Shown here: in pieces, positions 6,307 through 13,638 of the stretch
How positions within the stretch are numbered: the first letter of the stretch is position 1
How the letters are laid out: each line of letters begins with the position of its first letter
Notes under the pieces: model-generated
The model's input: the letters and a program-made list of their open reading frames with translations, nothing else
The model's database searches: none
Told to the model about the DNA's origin: nothing
IMG/VR virus record: IMGVR_UViG_3300048836_001186
Coordinates: 1 to 28,424 of that record
Strand: one strand, 5' to 3'
DNA length: 28,424 nt
Source: a virus
Position numbers and translations under genes: made by a program

Positions 6307-6807
6307 ATGACTACGACTCTTCCCGCCTGGATGCTGACTGCACGGGCCTGCATCGGTGTTAAGGAATATCCCGGTGCTCAAAACAACCCCCTGATTATGC
6401 GCTGGGCAACTCGCGCCGCTAAGTTCCTCGGCATCAAATACGATGGCGACCATGTTCCGTGGTGCGGTCTCTTCGCGGCCTATTGCGTGGTCGAGAACGG
6501 CCTCATCCCTCCCGGCATCGCTATCCGGGCCTCTGAGTGGGGAAAGTGGGGAGTGGCCTTGGCGAAGCCCTCGCCGGGCGCCGTCCTGGTCTTCACGCGG
6601 CAAGGCGGCGGACACGTCGGCTTCTATGTCAGTGAAGACGCGAGCTATTACCACGTCCTGGGCGGTAATCAGGGCGATGCGGTTTCCGTGGTCAAAATCG
6701 CGAAGTCGCGGTGTTCGGCCATCCGTTGGCCCGCCGGTGTCGCTCTTCCCAAGACAGGCCCGGTGTTCAAGGCCCTCGACGGCAAGGCTTCGACGAACGA
6801 AGCATGA
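6307..6807 (+). CDS. TIGR02594/NlpC-P60-like peptidoglycan hydrolase
   Basis: A 166-residue protein with the motif series of the TIGR02594 group of papain-like cysteine peptidases: PWCGLFAAYC with C53 as probable nucleophile, PSPGAVLVF at 89-96, GGGHVGFY with H103 as probable base, and YHVLGGNQGDAVSV with N121 as third residue. These proteins cleave peptide links in peptidoglycan and act as endolysins or entry hydrolases. No signal peptide or membrane segment is visible, so export would need a holin or delivery in the virion. Its position, between the packaging HNH gene and the small terminase, is unusual for an endolysin, which would normally be near a holin. The best holin candidate is at the far end of the window (28182). 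Confidence 0.85.
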   Translation: MTTTLPAWMLTARACIGVKEYPGAQNNPLIMRWATRAAKFLGIKYDGDHVPWCGLFAAYCVVENGLIPPGIAIRASEWGKWGVALAKPSPGAVLVFTRQGGGHVGFYVSEDASYYHVLGGNQGDAVSVVKIAKSRCSAIRWPAGVALPKTGPVFKALDGKASTNEA

Positions 6808-6809
6808 GC

Positions 6810-6825
6810 CGGGCCTAAATACCCG
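6810..6825 (+). promoter_or_regulatory. TAAATA hairpin at the small terminase start
   Basis: CGGG and CCCG pair around the loop CCTAAATA. The ATG follows at once (6826). The stem is only 4 bp but all G-C. Confidence 0.6.
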
Positions 6826-7269
6826 ATGCCTATGCCGCTCAAACCGACCCGCCTTCACGAACTCGCGGGCAACCCATCAAAGAAAAAGCTCAACCGCGCC
6901 GAACCTAAATCGAAGGGTGTCCTGGCCGCTCCGAAGTCCCTCTCACGGGAAGCCCTGGCGATCTTCAAACGCCTTGTCGGCGCCATGCCGTCCGGCCTGT
7001 ATCAAAGCGTTGATGAGGCGTTGCTCGTGGCTTTCGCTGAAGCCTACGCGGGACACCAAGCCGCGACCGCCGCAATCGCCCAGCATGGGATGATGACGAC
7101 GGGTTCAACGGGCCAAATGGTCGTCTCGCCATGGGTCAAGATTCAGTCAGATCAGGCCCGGCTCATGGTCACGCTATCGACCAAGCTCGGCTTCGATCCG
7201 GTGTCACGGGCCGCGATCACGGCGCCGGAGCAATCGCAGACCGATGAGTTCGACGGCCTGATCAATTAG
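6826..7269 (+). CDS. terS: terminase small subunit, P27 family
   Basis: The 147-residue protein opens with KPTRLHELAGNPSKKKLN and then EPKSKG, the hallmark start of P27-family small terminases. These bind the packaging site and load the large subunit. Helical segments follow (about 40-85 and 110-125), and the C-terminus is acidic (SQTDEFDGLIN), which usually contacts the large subunit. The length is typical. A second ATG two codons in (MPMPLK) is possible, but the first is placed by the TAAATA hairpin. It is separated from the large terminase by 574 non-coding bases, an unusually long gap for this pair. Confidence 0.9.
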   Translation: MPMPLKPTRLHELAGNPSKKKLNRAEPKSKGVLAAPKSLSREALAIFKRLVGAMPSGLYQSVDEALLVAFAEAYAGHQAATAAIAQHGMMTTGSTGQMVVSPWVKIQSDQARLMVTLSTKLGFDPVSRAAITAPEQSQTDEFDGLIN

Positions 7270-7423
7270 ATCGGGCGGCTCCCGAGCCATTGGACTCCAG
7301 AAGCGTCAACTGTCAGCGCATCCACTCGTTGTCGCGAAAACACGCTCTACAGATCGGAACTATTAGAAGCAATGGCATGCAACCGCACTCATGCGCATAC
7401 ATGGATGGTCACCACGATTAGAA

Positions 7424-7467
7424 TAATTTCACACGCGGGTTGAAATTACGGAGCCATTATTTTCAAC
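7424..7467 (+). promoter_or_regulatory. mutually exclusive stems (switch-like)
   Basis: TAATTTCA (7424-7431) pairs with TGAAATTA (7441-7448) over 8 bp. The overlapping GTTGAAA (7439-7445) can instead pair with TTTCAAC (7461-7467) over 7 bp. The two states exclude each other, as in attenuators or riboswitch expression platforms. Confidence 0.4.
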
Positions 7468-7488
7468 GAATTTGTCCGGTTTTCTATA

Positions 7489-7563
7489 GGAGTGGCGTTG
7501 CACTCCGCAAAGCAACCACAGGAGTGACGAAAGTTGCTTAAAGTTTCTCTTGAAAAGAGACTT
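7489..7563 (+). ncRNA. three consecutive hairpins, candidate structured RNA
   Basis: GGAGTG/CACTCC (7489-7506) is followed by AAGCAAC/GTTGCTT (7510-7539) and TCTCTT/AAGAGA (7546-7560). The loop of the second hairpin carries another GGAGTG (7521-7526) that could compete for CACTCC. There is no open frame. Confidence 0.4.
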
Positions 7564-7825
7564 CGTCGGCGCTAGGGGTGGAAACGGAAAGGGGCGGCCC
7601 GCCTGTGAAGCAACCGCCCCTATAGTCCCGGCTCCCCTTCCACAAGGGATGCGACTGAGTAGAGTAGGGCGGCACCCACCGAGGGTTCAAACTCGGGAAC
7701 GGGGCCGCTTTCCCTTGCGCCTTAGCGCGAGAGTTGTTTACATCTTTTGATTCTTCGAAGTCAACACTTCTGAAGATAAGCAGAAAATAGTCTGCATTCA
7801 CTTCAACCGCATCGTGAGAACTGAC

Positions 7826-7847
7826 GCTCCGGCTAAATAGTCGGTGC
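7826..7847 (+). promoter_or_regulatory. TAAATA hairpin at the large terminase start
   Basis: GCTCCG and GGTGC-type arms pair as GC, mismatch T-T, then CCG/CGG around GCTAAATAGT. The GTG start (7844) lies in the right arm, four bases after TAAATA. Confidence 0.6.
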
Positions 7848-9472
7848 AGACCCCGACTAAGAACACCGAACGCGCCGACCGCGTCATAGCCTTCATCGAA
7901 AAGCTGAAGGTGACGATTGGCGACGATGCTGGCCAGCCGCTCCGCCTTCGCGAATGGCAAAAAGCCTTCATCCGCGACATCTATTCCGGCGTTCGGGCCG
8001 ATGGTCGCCGGGCGGTTCGCCGGGCCATCCTCTCGATAGCGAGGAAGAACGGTAAGACCGAACTCGCCGCCGCGCTCATCCTCGCCCATTTGATCGGCCC
8101 TGAGGCGGAGCCGAACGGCGAAATCTACAGCGCGGCGAATGACAGACAGCAGGCCGCCATCGTGTTCGGCGCCTGTAAGCGAATGATCGAGGCTTCGCCG
8201 ACGCTTGGCCGCCTGTTGCGGGTCGTCGACTCCACAAAGACGATCTTCGTCATCCGAAGCGACATCCGGGCGGCGGGTTCGAAGTTCCGCGCCTTGTCCG
8301 CCGACGCAGGTCGCCAACATGGCCTCAACCCCTCACTCGTGATCGTTGACGAACTCGCCCAGGCGCGAAGCCGCGAACTCTTCGACACGCTTGCGACAAG
8401 CCAAGGCGCGCGGTCCGAACCGCTCCTAATGGTGATCTCGACCCAATCCGACGATCCCGAACACGTCCTCAGTCAGATGATCGACGACGGCGTTCGGGCC
8501 GAAGACCCCTCGACCGTCTGTCACTTGTTCGCGGCGCCCGATGGCTGCGATCTCCTGGATGAATCGGCATGGATGGCCGCCAATCCAGCCCTCGGCGACT
8601 TCCTCGATCTCGATGCCTTCCGGGCCGATGCCATGAGGGCGAAACGCCTTCCCGCCGAGGAGCAATCGTTCCGGCTCCTGAGACTCAATCAACGGGTCGC
8701 CGCCGAGGCCGCCCTGATCTCCCGTCCGGATTGGATGGCCTGCCTTCCTGGCGGAGTGTTCCCGGCGCCGACTTTCACCGCCGAGGATGCCTTCGAATTC
8801 GAGCCCGGCGAGCCGGTTTATCTCGGCCTCGATATGAGCCTTCGAACCGACCTCACGGCCTTGGTCGCGGTGTCGGCCCATGATGGTTCACGGGTCAAAT
8901 CGTGGTTCTTCAAACCCCGTGAGGCCCTTCGCGATCATGGTGACCGCGACCGCCAGAATTACGAGCTTCACGAGCGTCACGGATGGATGATCGCCACACC
9001 GGGCCGCTCTATCGATCCGGCCTTCGTCGCCCATCAAATTAAGACGATCCACGACCGTAACCCGGTGATCGGCTTGGCTTTCGATAGGGCTTACTCGGGC
9101 GAACTCATGCGGCGCCTGGGCGAGATCGGCCTCTTGGCCCAGGAGGGTGAAGGCGACGGCCTTCGGATCGTCCCTTGGGGGCAGGGCTTCGTCAGCATGG
9201 GGAAGGCCATAAACGCCTTCCAACATTCCGTTCTCCAGGCCGAACTTCACAGTGATGGCAATCCGCTCCTGACCTTCAGTGTCGGCAACGCGCTCGCGGT
9301 GACCGATCCGGCGGGCAATCGGAAATTCGATAAGTCAGCCGCTCGCAAACGCATGGATGGCGCCGTGGCCCTGGCGATGGCTTTGGGTTTGAAGGCCGAA
9401 GATCGCCTCACGACGGCCCCGGCCAGCCCCTGGGAAGATGTTGGATTTTCGATTTTGGCCTCGACTACTTGA
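7844..9472 (+). CDS. terL: terminase large subunit
   Basis: This 542-residue ATPase-nuclease drives DNA into the prohead and cuts it at the ends of packaging. The ATPase part shows a Walker A-like ARKNGKTE (67-73), Walker B LVIVDE (165-170) and a coupling motif ISTQS (198-202). The C-terminal RNase H-like nuclease shows D330 in YLGLDMS, D413 in LAFDRAYS and D505 in KRMDGAVAL, a complete metal-binding triad. The sequence is of the HK97/Terminase_1 type and full length. The start is GTG 7844, chosen because it lies four bases after TAAATA and because no better codon is in frame. No Shine-Dalgarno is present. Confidence 0.95.
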   Translation: MQTPTKNTERADRVIAFIEKLKVTIGDDAGQPLRLREWQKAFIRDIYSGVRADGRRAVRRAILSIARKNGKTELAAALILAHLIGPEAEPNGEIYSAANDRQQAAIVFGACKRMIEASPTLGRLLRVVDSTKTIFVIRSDIRAAGSKFRALSADAGRQHGLNPSLVIVDELAQARSRELFDTLATSQGARSEPLLMVISTQSDDPEHVLSQMIDDGVRAEDPSTVCHLFAAPDGCDLLDESAWMAANPALGDFLDLDAFRADAMRAKRLPAEEQSFRLLRLNQRVAAEAALISRPDWMACLPGGVFPAPTFTAEDAFEFEPGEPVYLGLDMSLRTDLTALVAVSAHDGSRVKSWFFKPREALRDHGDRDRQNYELHERHGWMIATPGRSIDPAFVAHQIKTIHDRNPVIGLAFDRAYSGELMRRLGEIGLLAQEGEGDGLRIVPWGQGFVSMGKAINAFQHSVLQAELHSDGNPLLTFSVGNALAVTDPAGNRKFDKSAARKRMDGAVALAMALGLKAEDRLTTAPASPWEDVGFSILASTT

Positions 9473-9524
9473 GACCCTGGCGGCTTGAACCGCCGTGAGC
9501 CGCCGGTGAACCGCCCGCGACCCG

Positions 9525-9545
9525 CATCGAGCTAAATACTCGATG
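9525..9545 (+). promoter_or_regulatory. TAAATA hairpin at the portal start (best example)
   Basis: CATCGAG and CTCGATG form a perfect 7-bp stem around the seven-base loop CTAAATA. The ATG of the portal gene is the last three bases of the right arm. Confidence 0.8.
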
Positions 9546-10814
9546 AGTTTCTTCAACATCTTCGGCGAGCAAAGGTCTTCGCCCTCCCTCGAAAATCCCA
9601 ACGTCAGCCTCAGCGATCCTGGCGCCTGGGCGACGCTCTTCGGCTCCGCATCATCGTTCGCCGGGGAAGCCGTCACCGAACAGACGGCCCTCGCCGTCCC
9701 CGCCGTCGCCGCCGCCGTCAATAAGATCAGCGACGCAATCGCGAGCCTTCCGCTTCAACTCTTCCGCCGGACCGAAGACGGACGGGCGAAGGCCGATTCC
9801 GACCCGCTATATAGGATCGTCCACGACCAAGTTAACGCCGACTATCTGACCTCTTTCGCATGGCGCAAGTGGATGGTGTCGAGGCTCCTCTTACGCGGAA
9901 GAGCCCTCACCTACATCGAGCGTAACAAGGCTGGCCGGGTGATGAACCTCTGGCCACTCGATCCGGATCGCGTCGTCATCGAGATCAAGGGCGGTCGCCG
10001 CGCCTACCGCTACCGGCTCGCGGATCGTGAAGTCGTCTACTCCGCCGGTGAGATCATCGATCTCGTGTGGATGCCAACCGGCGACGGCGTTGGTCACCAC
10101 GATCCGCTCGTGGTCAACCGAAACGCCATCGGCCTCGCCATCGCGGCTGAGCGATACGCCTCGACGGTCTTCGACGCTGGCGGTGTCCCGCCGCTCGTGA
10201 TGTCCGGCCCGGCGATGTCGGCGGCAGCCCAGGAGCGTGCATCAACCGATGTCGCCGCAGCCGTGAAGGCGGCCAAGCGTGAGCGTCGCGGCATCCTGAC
10301 AATGCCCAGCGGCTTCGACCTCAAGCCCATCGGGTTCGAACCCTCAAAGGCTCAACTTCTGGAGCTTCGTCAGTTCCAAATATTAGAGATCGCGCGGGTC
10401 TTCGGCATCAATCCGACCTTTCTCCAGGACCTCAGCAGCGGGACTTATTCCAACACTGAACAGGCCGATATCAGCTTCGCCAAGCACACCCTGGCGCCGT
10501 GGATTGAACTCATCGAGCAAGAGCTAAACGCGAAGCTCTTTAGCGACCGCAACCGCTCGCTCTTCGTCGAATTCAACATCGACGGCATGTTGAGAGGCGA
10601 CTTCGCCACGCGCATGAGTGGCTACGCTACCGCAATCCAGAACGGCATTCGCACGCCCAACGAAGTTCGCGCGCTCGATAACCTGCCGCCAAGCGACCAA
10701 CCCGACGCGGACAAGTTGCATATACAAGGCGGGTCCGTTCCGCTCGGCGCCCAAACCCAGGCCAGCCCGCCCGCACAAGCGGCGGAACGGGCCGCGTCGC
10801 TAAATAGTCGATGA
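9543..10814 (+). CDS. portal protein, HK97 family
   Basis: A 423-residue portal protein, which forms the dodecameric ring through which DNA enters and leaves the head. Family features include the early PAVAAAVNKISDAIASLPL segment, the middle VWMPTGDGVGHHDPL region, and the C-terminal stretch FLQDLSSGTYSNTEQAD followed by FAKHTLAPWIELIEQELN, which is characteristic of HK97-type portals. The tail (residues 385-423) is proline/alanine-rich and probably disordered. The length is normal. The stop codon overlaps the start of the protease gene (ATGA), giving the portal-protease-capsid order expected of this group. Confidence 0.95.
   Translation: MSFFNIFGEQRSSPSLENPNVSLSDPGAWATLFGSASSFAGEAVTEQTALAVPAVAAAVNKISDAIASLPLQLFRRTEDGRAKADSDPLYRIVHDQVNADYLTSFAWRKWMVSRLLLRGRALTYIERNKAGRVMNLWPLDPDRVVIEIKGGRRAYRYRLADREVVYSAGEIIDLVWMPTGDGVGHHDPLVVNRNAIGLAIAAERYASTVFDAGGVPPLVMSGPAMSAAAQERASTDVAAAVKAAKRERRGILTMPSGFDLKPIGFEPSKAQLLELRQFQILEIARVFGINPTFLQDLSSGTYSNTEQADISFAKHTLAPWIELIEQELNAKLFSDRNRSLFVEFNIDGMLRGDFATRMSGYATAIQNGIRTPNEVRALDNLPPSDQPDADKLHIQGGSVPLGAQTQASPPAQAAERAASLNSR
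10795..10813 (+). promoter_or_regulatory. TAAATA hairpin at the protease start
   Basis: CGTCG and CGATG pair, with one G-T wobble in the sense strand, around CTAAATAGT. The ATG (10811) lies in the right arm although the gene also overlaps the portal stop codon. Confidence 0.6.
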
Positions 10815-11422
10815 CGAAGAACATCATCGAACAACGGGCCTTCGCCCTCATCCTGGACAACACCGCCGACGACGACGAAGGCCGCTCGCTGAGCGGCTAT
10901 GCGAGCGTCTTCAATTCAGACTCTCTCGACCTCGGCGGATTCATCGAGCGGGTCGCGCCGACCGCGTTTGATCGCAGCCTCCAGGCCGCCGCCGCCGGTG
11001 AGGTCTCTATCCAAGCCTTGTGGTCGCACGATAGCCGCCAGCCGCTTGGATCGACGCGGGGCGGAAAGCTCACCCTGGCGAGTGATGAGCGCGGCCTTCG
11101 CTTCACCCTGGACACGACAAGGTTCACGCCCGCCCAACTCGACGCGGCCCGCGACGGCGATCTTCAGGTCAGCTTTGGCTTCCGGGTTCGCGAGGACACT
11201 TGGGAGCGTCGCGACGGCGGTCTTCCGCTCCGAACCCTTATCGACGTTGACCTGATCGAGATCAGCCCGGTCGTGAACCCGGCCTATCCGGCAACTGAAG
11301 CCGCCCTTCGTTCAATGGAAGAATGGGCGAAAACAGAAGAACGGACCACTGAAGATAAATACTCGGCCAGTGCTCGCGCTCGGCTGAGAATGAAGCTCAA
11401 GCTACACCAACGTAAGTCTTAA
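10811..11422 (+). CDS. prohead maturation protease, HK97 U35 family
   Basis: A 203-residue serine protease that cleaves scaffold domains from the assembled capsid protein before packaging. The catalytic His is H73 in ALWSHD and the Ser is S121 in LQVSFGF. The conserved LIEISPVVNPAYP (148-160) completes the fold. The N-terminal GRSLSGYASVF and FIERVAPTAF are also family marks. The last 35 residues are charged and basic and may be removed by self-cleavage. A TAAATA copy (11356) lies inside this 3' end, facing the capsid gene. Confidence 0.93.
   Translation: MTKNIIEQRAFALILDNTADDDEGRSLSGYASVFNSDSLDLGGFIERVAPTAFDRSLQAAAAGEVSIQALWSHDSRQPLGSTRGGKLTLASDERGLRFTLDTTRFTPAQLDAARDGDLQVSFGFRVREDTWERRDGGLPLRTLIDVDLIEISPVVNPAYPATEAALRSMEEWAKTEERTTEDKYSASARARLRMKLKLHQRKS
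11347..11372 (+). promoter_or_regulatory. TAAATA element inside the protease 3' end
   Basis: GATAAATACTCG (TAAATA 11356-11361) matches the usual element, but GCC replaces the start codon. Only distant CACTG/CAGTG arms flank it. It could be a promoter for the capsid gene 126 bases downstream. Confidence 0.45.
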
Positions 11423-11455
11423 AAGCCGATCCCCCTCAGTCCTAGCCAATCGCAC

Positions 11456-11490
11456 GGAGAAACCCAAATGATTGATTAGGACTATCGATG
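11456..11490 (+). promoter_or_regulatory. capsid leader: SD, 3-codon ORF and start hairpin
   Basis: GGAGA (11456-11460) stands 8 bases before ATG-ATT-GAT-TAG (11468-11479), a three-codon frame. ATTGAT (11471-11476) pairs with ATCGAT (11484-11489) around TAGGACT with one U-G wobble. The capsid ATG (11488) begins in the right arm. The geometry is that of the TAAATA hairpins with a different loop. Confidence 0.6.
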
Positions 11491-12690
11491 AATATCAAAG
11501 AACTAAGGGAGAAAGCCCTCCGCATCGAGCACGAAGCCCGCGCTCTACTCACCGACAACACCGAATTGGCCTCCGATACCGAAGCCCAATTTGATCGCAT
11601 GCTGGCCGAGGCTGATGCCCTCTCCGCCCGCGCCGACCGTCTCGCCGATCTCGAAGCCCGCGACGCAGCCCGCGCCGAGGCCGATCTCGAAGCCCGCCGC
11701 CCGGTCGAAGATCGTCAGATCGAAACCGCAAAACCCGCCTCGGCGGAAGATCGCGAAGCCGCCCTCTGGACCGGCTTCATCCGCGACACCCTGTCTCGTG
11801 AAGAGCGCAGTGAGTTCCGCGCCCAAACCGTAACCGGCACCGGCGCCGAGGGCGGATACCTCGTCCCTCAGACCCACTACGCGCAGATCGTTCGCTCGAT
11901 GGCCGCCTTCGGCCCGATGTTGAACCCGAACCTCGTCAATTTGGTCGAGACGCTGGGCGGCGGGCAATGGAACGTCCCGACCAACGACGATACCGGCAAC
12001 GCGGGCGCCCTGATCTCCGAAAACACGGCGGTCTCCGCCGCGTCTCTGACCTTCGGCACCAAGACCCTCGGCGCCCACAAATTCACGTCCAACCTGTTCA
12101 CCGTCTCTGACGAGATGTTGCAGGACTCGGCGTATGACGTTGTTAGCTTCGTCAACTCGGCCATCGGCGAACGCCTGGGCCGCGCTCTGAACGCAGCCTT
12201 CACGACCGGCGACGGTTCCGACAAGCCGCAAGGCATCGTTGGCGCGGCGACCTCGGCCTTCACCTCGGCGGCCAACACCACTGTCACGGCAGACGAAATC
12301 CTGACCCTGATCCACAGTGTTGACCCGGCCTATCGCGCCTCGGCGACGATGATGTTCAACGATGCGACCGCCCTGGTTCTTCGTAAACTGAAGGCCGAAA
12401 CGTCGGGCGAATACCTCTGGCAGCCGTCCATCCAGGCCGGTCAGCCGGGGACGATCTTCGGCCATAACTACGTGATCAACCCCGCCATGGCCTCTATCGG
12501 CGCCTCGACGAAGCCGATCTTGTTTGGCGACTTCAAGCGTTTCACGGTTCGCGCCGTGAAGGGGATCAACGTGGTTCGCCTCAATGAGCGTTACGCCGAT
12601 CAAGGACTCGTCGGATTCATCGGCTTCGCCCGTTACGACTCCGAACTCCTCGATTCGAAAGCCGTCAAGGTGATCACGATCAAGGCTTAA
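11488..12690 (+). CDS. major capsid protein, HK97 fold
   Basis: The 400-residue protein has the usual two parts. Residues 1 to about 90 are a charged coiled-coil scaffold (delta) domain (KELREKALRIEHEARALL and onward). The mature HK97-fold shell protein follows from about residue 110 (TVTGTGAEGGYLVPQTHY). Cleavage by the adjacent protease is expected between these parts. Family marks include LVNLVETLGGGQWNVPTND and FLVNP-type segments near TSNLFTVSDEMLQDSAYDV. The C-terminus (VRLNERYADQGLVGFIGFARYDS) is also typical. Expression should be the highest in the phage. It has its own leader with a Shine-Dalgarno and a strong terminator just downstream. Confidence 0.95.
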   Translation: MNIKELREKALRIEHEARALLTDNTELASDTEAQFDRMLAEADALSARADRLADLEARDAARAEADLEARRPVEDRQIETAKPASAEDREAALWTGFIRDTLSREERSEFRAQTVTGTGAEGGYLVPQTHYAQIVRSMAAFGPMLNPNLVNLVETLGGGQWNVPTNDDTGNAGALISENTAVSAASLTFGTKTLGAHKFTSNLFTVSDEMLQDSAYDVVSFVNSAIGERLGRALNAAFTTGDGSDKPQGIVGAATSAFTSAANTTVTADEILTLIHSVDPAYRASATMMFNDATALVLRKLKAETSGEYLWQPSIQAGQPGTIFGHNYVINPAMASIGASTKPILFGDFKRFTVRAVKGINVVRLNERYADQGLVGFIGFARYDSELLDSKAVKVITIKA

Positions 12691-12720
12691 TCTGATCAGC
12701 CGCACGATTGGATGAGGCGA

Positions 12721-12755
12721 AGGCCCCGGAAGTTCGCTTCCGGGGCTTTTGTTTG
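12721..12755 (+). terminator. rho-independent terminator after the capsid gene
   Basis: GCCCCGGAAG and CTTCCGGGGC form a perfect 10-bp stem closed by a TTCG tetraloop and followed by TTTTGTTT. It should reduce transcription into the tail genes, so the capsid mRNA would be most abundant. Confidence 0.92.
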
Positions 12756-12761
12756 CCCGTC

Positions 12762-12782
12762 TCGATAAATACTCGATGCGAC
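12762..12782 (+). promoter_or_regulatory. TAAATA element at the connector start
   Basis: TCGA / TCGA flank TAAATAC, and a longer imperfect pairing (CGTCTCGA with TCGATGCG, one mismatch, one wobble) covers the ATG at 12776. It follows the capsid terminator by a dozen bases. Confidence 0.55.
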
Positions 12783-13372
12783 ACTGGACCAACCTCGTCA
12801 GAACGATTCAGCCTACCGAATTCCCCATCACCCTCGCCCAGGCGAAGGCTCACCTTCGCGTCACTCACGATGAAGACGACGACCTCATCGACGGCCTGAT
12901 CGAGGCCGCCGTGGCGACCATTGAGGGGCCAAGCGGCGCCGGGATCGCGCTCCTGACTCAGACCTGGAGACAGTCATTCGACCGGCCTTGCGCTCGCGAA
13001 GGCGTGACGCTCCCGCTCGGCCCGATCCAGGCGGTGACCGCCGTCGCCTATGTCGATGAAGACGGCGAGCTTCAAACCATAACCTCGCCGGATTGGAGCT
13101 TCGAACCCGACATCGCGCCGGGGCGGCTCTACCCGGCCTATGGCCAATCGTGGCCCGCCATGCGGCAGCAGCCCGGCGCCCTTCGCGTGACCTACCGGGT
13201 CGGTTACGGCGACGATGCCGCCGATGTTCCTGCCGATCTCCGGCACGCCCTCTTGCTCCTGGTCGGCCACCTCTATGAGCATCGTGAGGCGACGACTGAG
13301 GCCAAGCTCGCCGATATCCCGTTCGGCGTTGAGTCCGTCCTCACCCGCTACCGGGTCGGGTTCTTCGGCTGA
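12776..13372 (+). CDS. head-tail connector (gp6/phiE125 gp8 family)
   Basis: The 198-residue protein begins MRHWTNLVRTIQ. An in-frame ATG nine codons upstream lies before the TAAATA element and is rejected. ITLAQAKAHLRVTHDEDDDLIDGLI at 21-45 is the signature of the gp6-like connector family that forms a ring beneath the portal. A beta-rich central part (TLPLGPIQAVTAVAYVDEDGE) and a C-terminal helix (ALLLLVGHLYEHRE) follow. The order capsid, connector, head closure matches HK97. This gene restarts transcription or translation after the capsid terminator. Confidence 0.9.
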   Translation: MRHWTNLVRTIQPTEFPITLAQAKAHLRVTHDEDDDLIDGLIEAAVATIEGPSGAGIALLTQTWRQSFDRPCAREGVTLPLGPIQAVTAVAYVDEDGELQTITSPDWSFEPDIAPGRLYPAYGQSWPAMRQQPGALRVTYRVGYGDDAADVPADLRHALLLLVGHLYEHREATTEAKLADIPFGVESVLTRYRVGFFG

Positions 13373-13388
13373 TCAAGCCAACGGGGCG

Positions 13389-13407
13389 ATCTCGCTAAAT
13401 ACGAGAT
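13389..13407 (+). promoter_or_regulatory. TAAATA hairpin at the 13406 start
   Basis: ATCTCG and CGAGAT form a perfect 6-bp stem around CTAAATA. The first two bases of the ATG lie in the right arm. The arm sequence is the reverse arrangement of that at 9525, with pairing preserved. Confidence 0.78.
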
Positions 13408-13636
13408 GCAGACCCTAATTCGCTTCACCCGCCGCTTCGAATACACGCCTTCCGACAACCGCTATGTGACGATTTCTTACCCGCAAGGCTACGAAGGCGA
13501 GGTCGATCAGGCATGCGCTGATCTCGCCCTGGCCTCCGGAGCCGGTGTCGAAGTCGATGATGAATTCGGCGACTTCATCGAACGCCTTTCCGATCCCGAT
13601 ATCGACGACGACCTCGACGGCGAGGAGGTCGAGTAG
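13406..13636 (+). CDS. small head-region protein of unknown role
   Basis: A 76-residue acidic protein. The first half (LIRFTRRFEYTPSDNRYVTISY) is beta-rich and resembles short phage proteins that occur between connector and head-closure genes. The middle (QACADLALASGAGVEVDD) is a short helix with a turn. The last 20 residues are almost all Asp/Glu. It heads a coupled run of four genes ending at 14767, and its TAAATA hairpin sets the start. The function is not established. A head-tail joining or capsid accessory role is inferred from position only. Confidence 0.75.
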   Translation: MQTLIRFTRRFEYTPSDNRYVTISYPQGYEGEVDQACADLALASGAGVEVDDEFGDFIERLSDPDIDDDLDGEEVE

Positions 13637-13638
13637 CG

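Larger units (their letters stand above)
7270..7843 (+). other. long non-coding stretch between terminase genes
   Basis: No convincing gene is visible in these 574 bases. From left to right there is an alternative-pairing segment (7424-7467), three adjacent hairpins (7489-7563), a 7-bp GC hairpin (GGGGCGG 7591-7597 with CCGCCCC 7614-7620), and CTTGCGC/GCGCGAG near 7715-7732. Much of it is less GC-rich than the genes. It may be a structured RNA, a leader controlling the large terminase, or the packaging start site. Confidence 0.6.

Noticed and set aside
7676-7702. tRNA-like T-arm with GGTTCAAA between CCGAG and CTCGG
   Set aside because: The loop is 8 bases rather than 7, and no acceptor, D or anticodon arm could be built around it.
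7538-8320. 260-codon leftward frame over the terminase gap and the terminase 5' end
   Set aside because: Most of it is antisense to the large terminase; there is no ribosome site or TAAATA element and the composition is Arg-rich.
11545-12792. 415-codon leftward frame opposite the capsid gene
   Set aside because: It is the antisense shadow of a GC-rich HK97 capsid gene, with low-complexity Gly/Arg-rich translation and no start signal.
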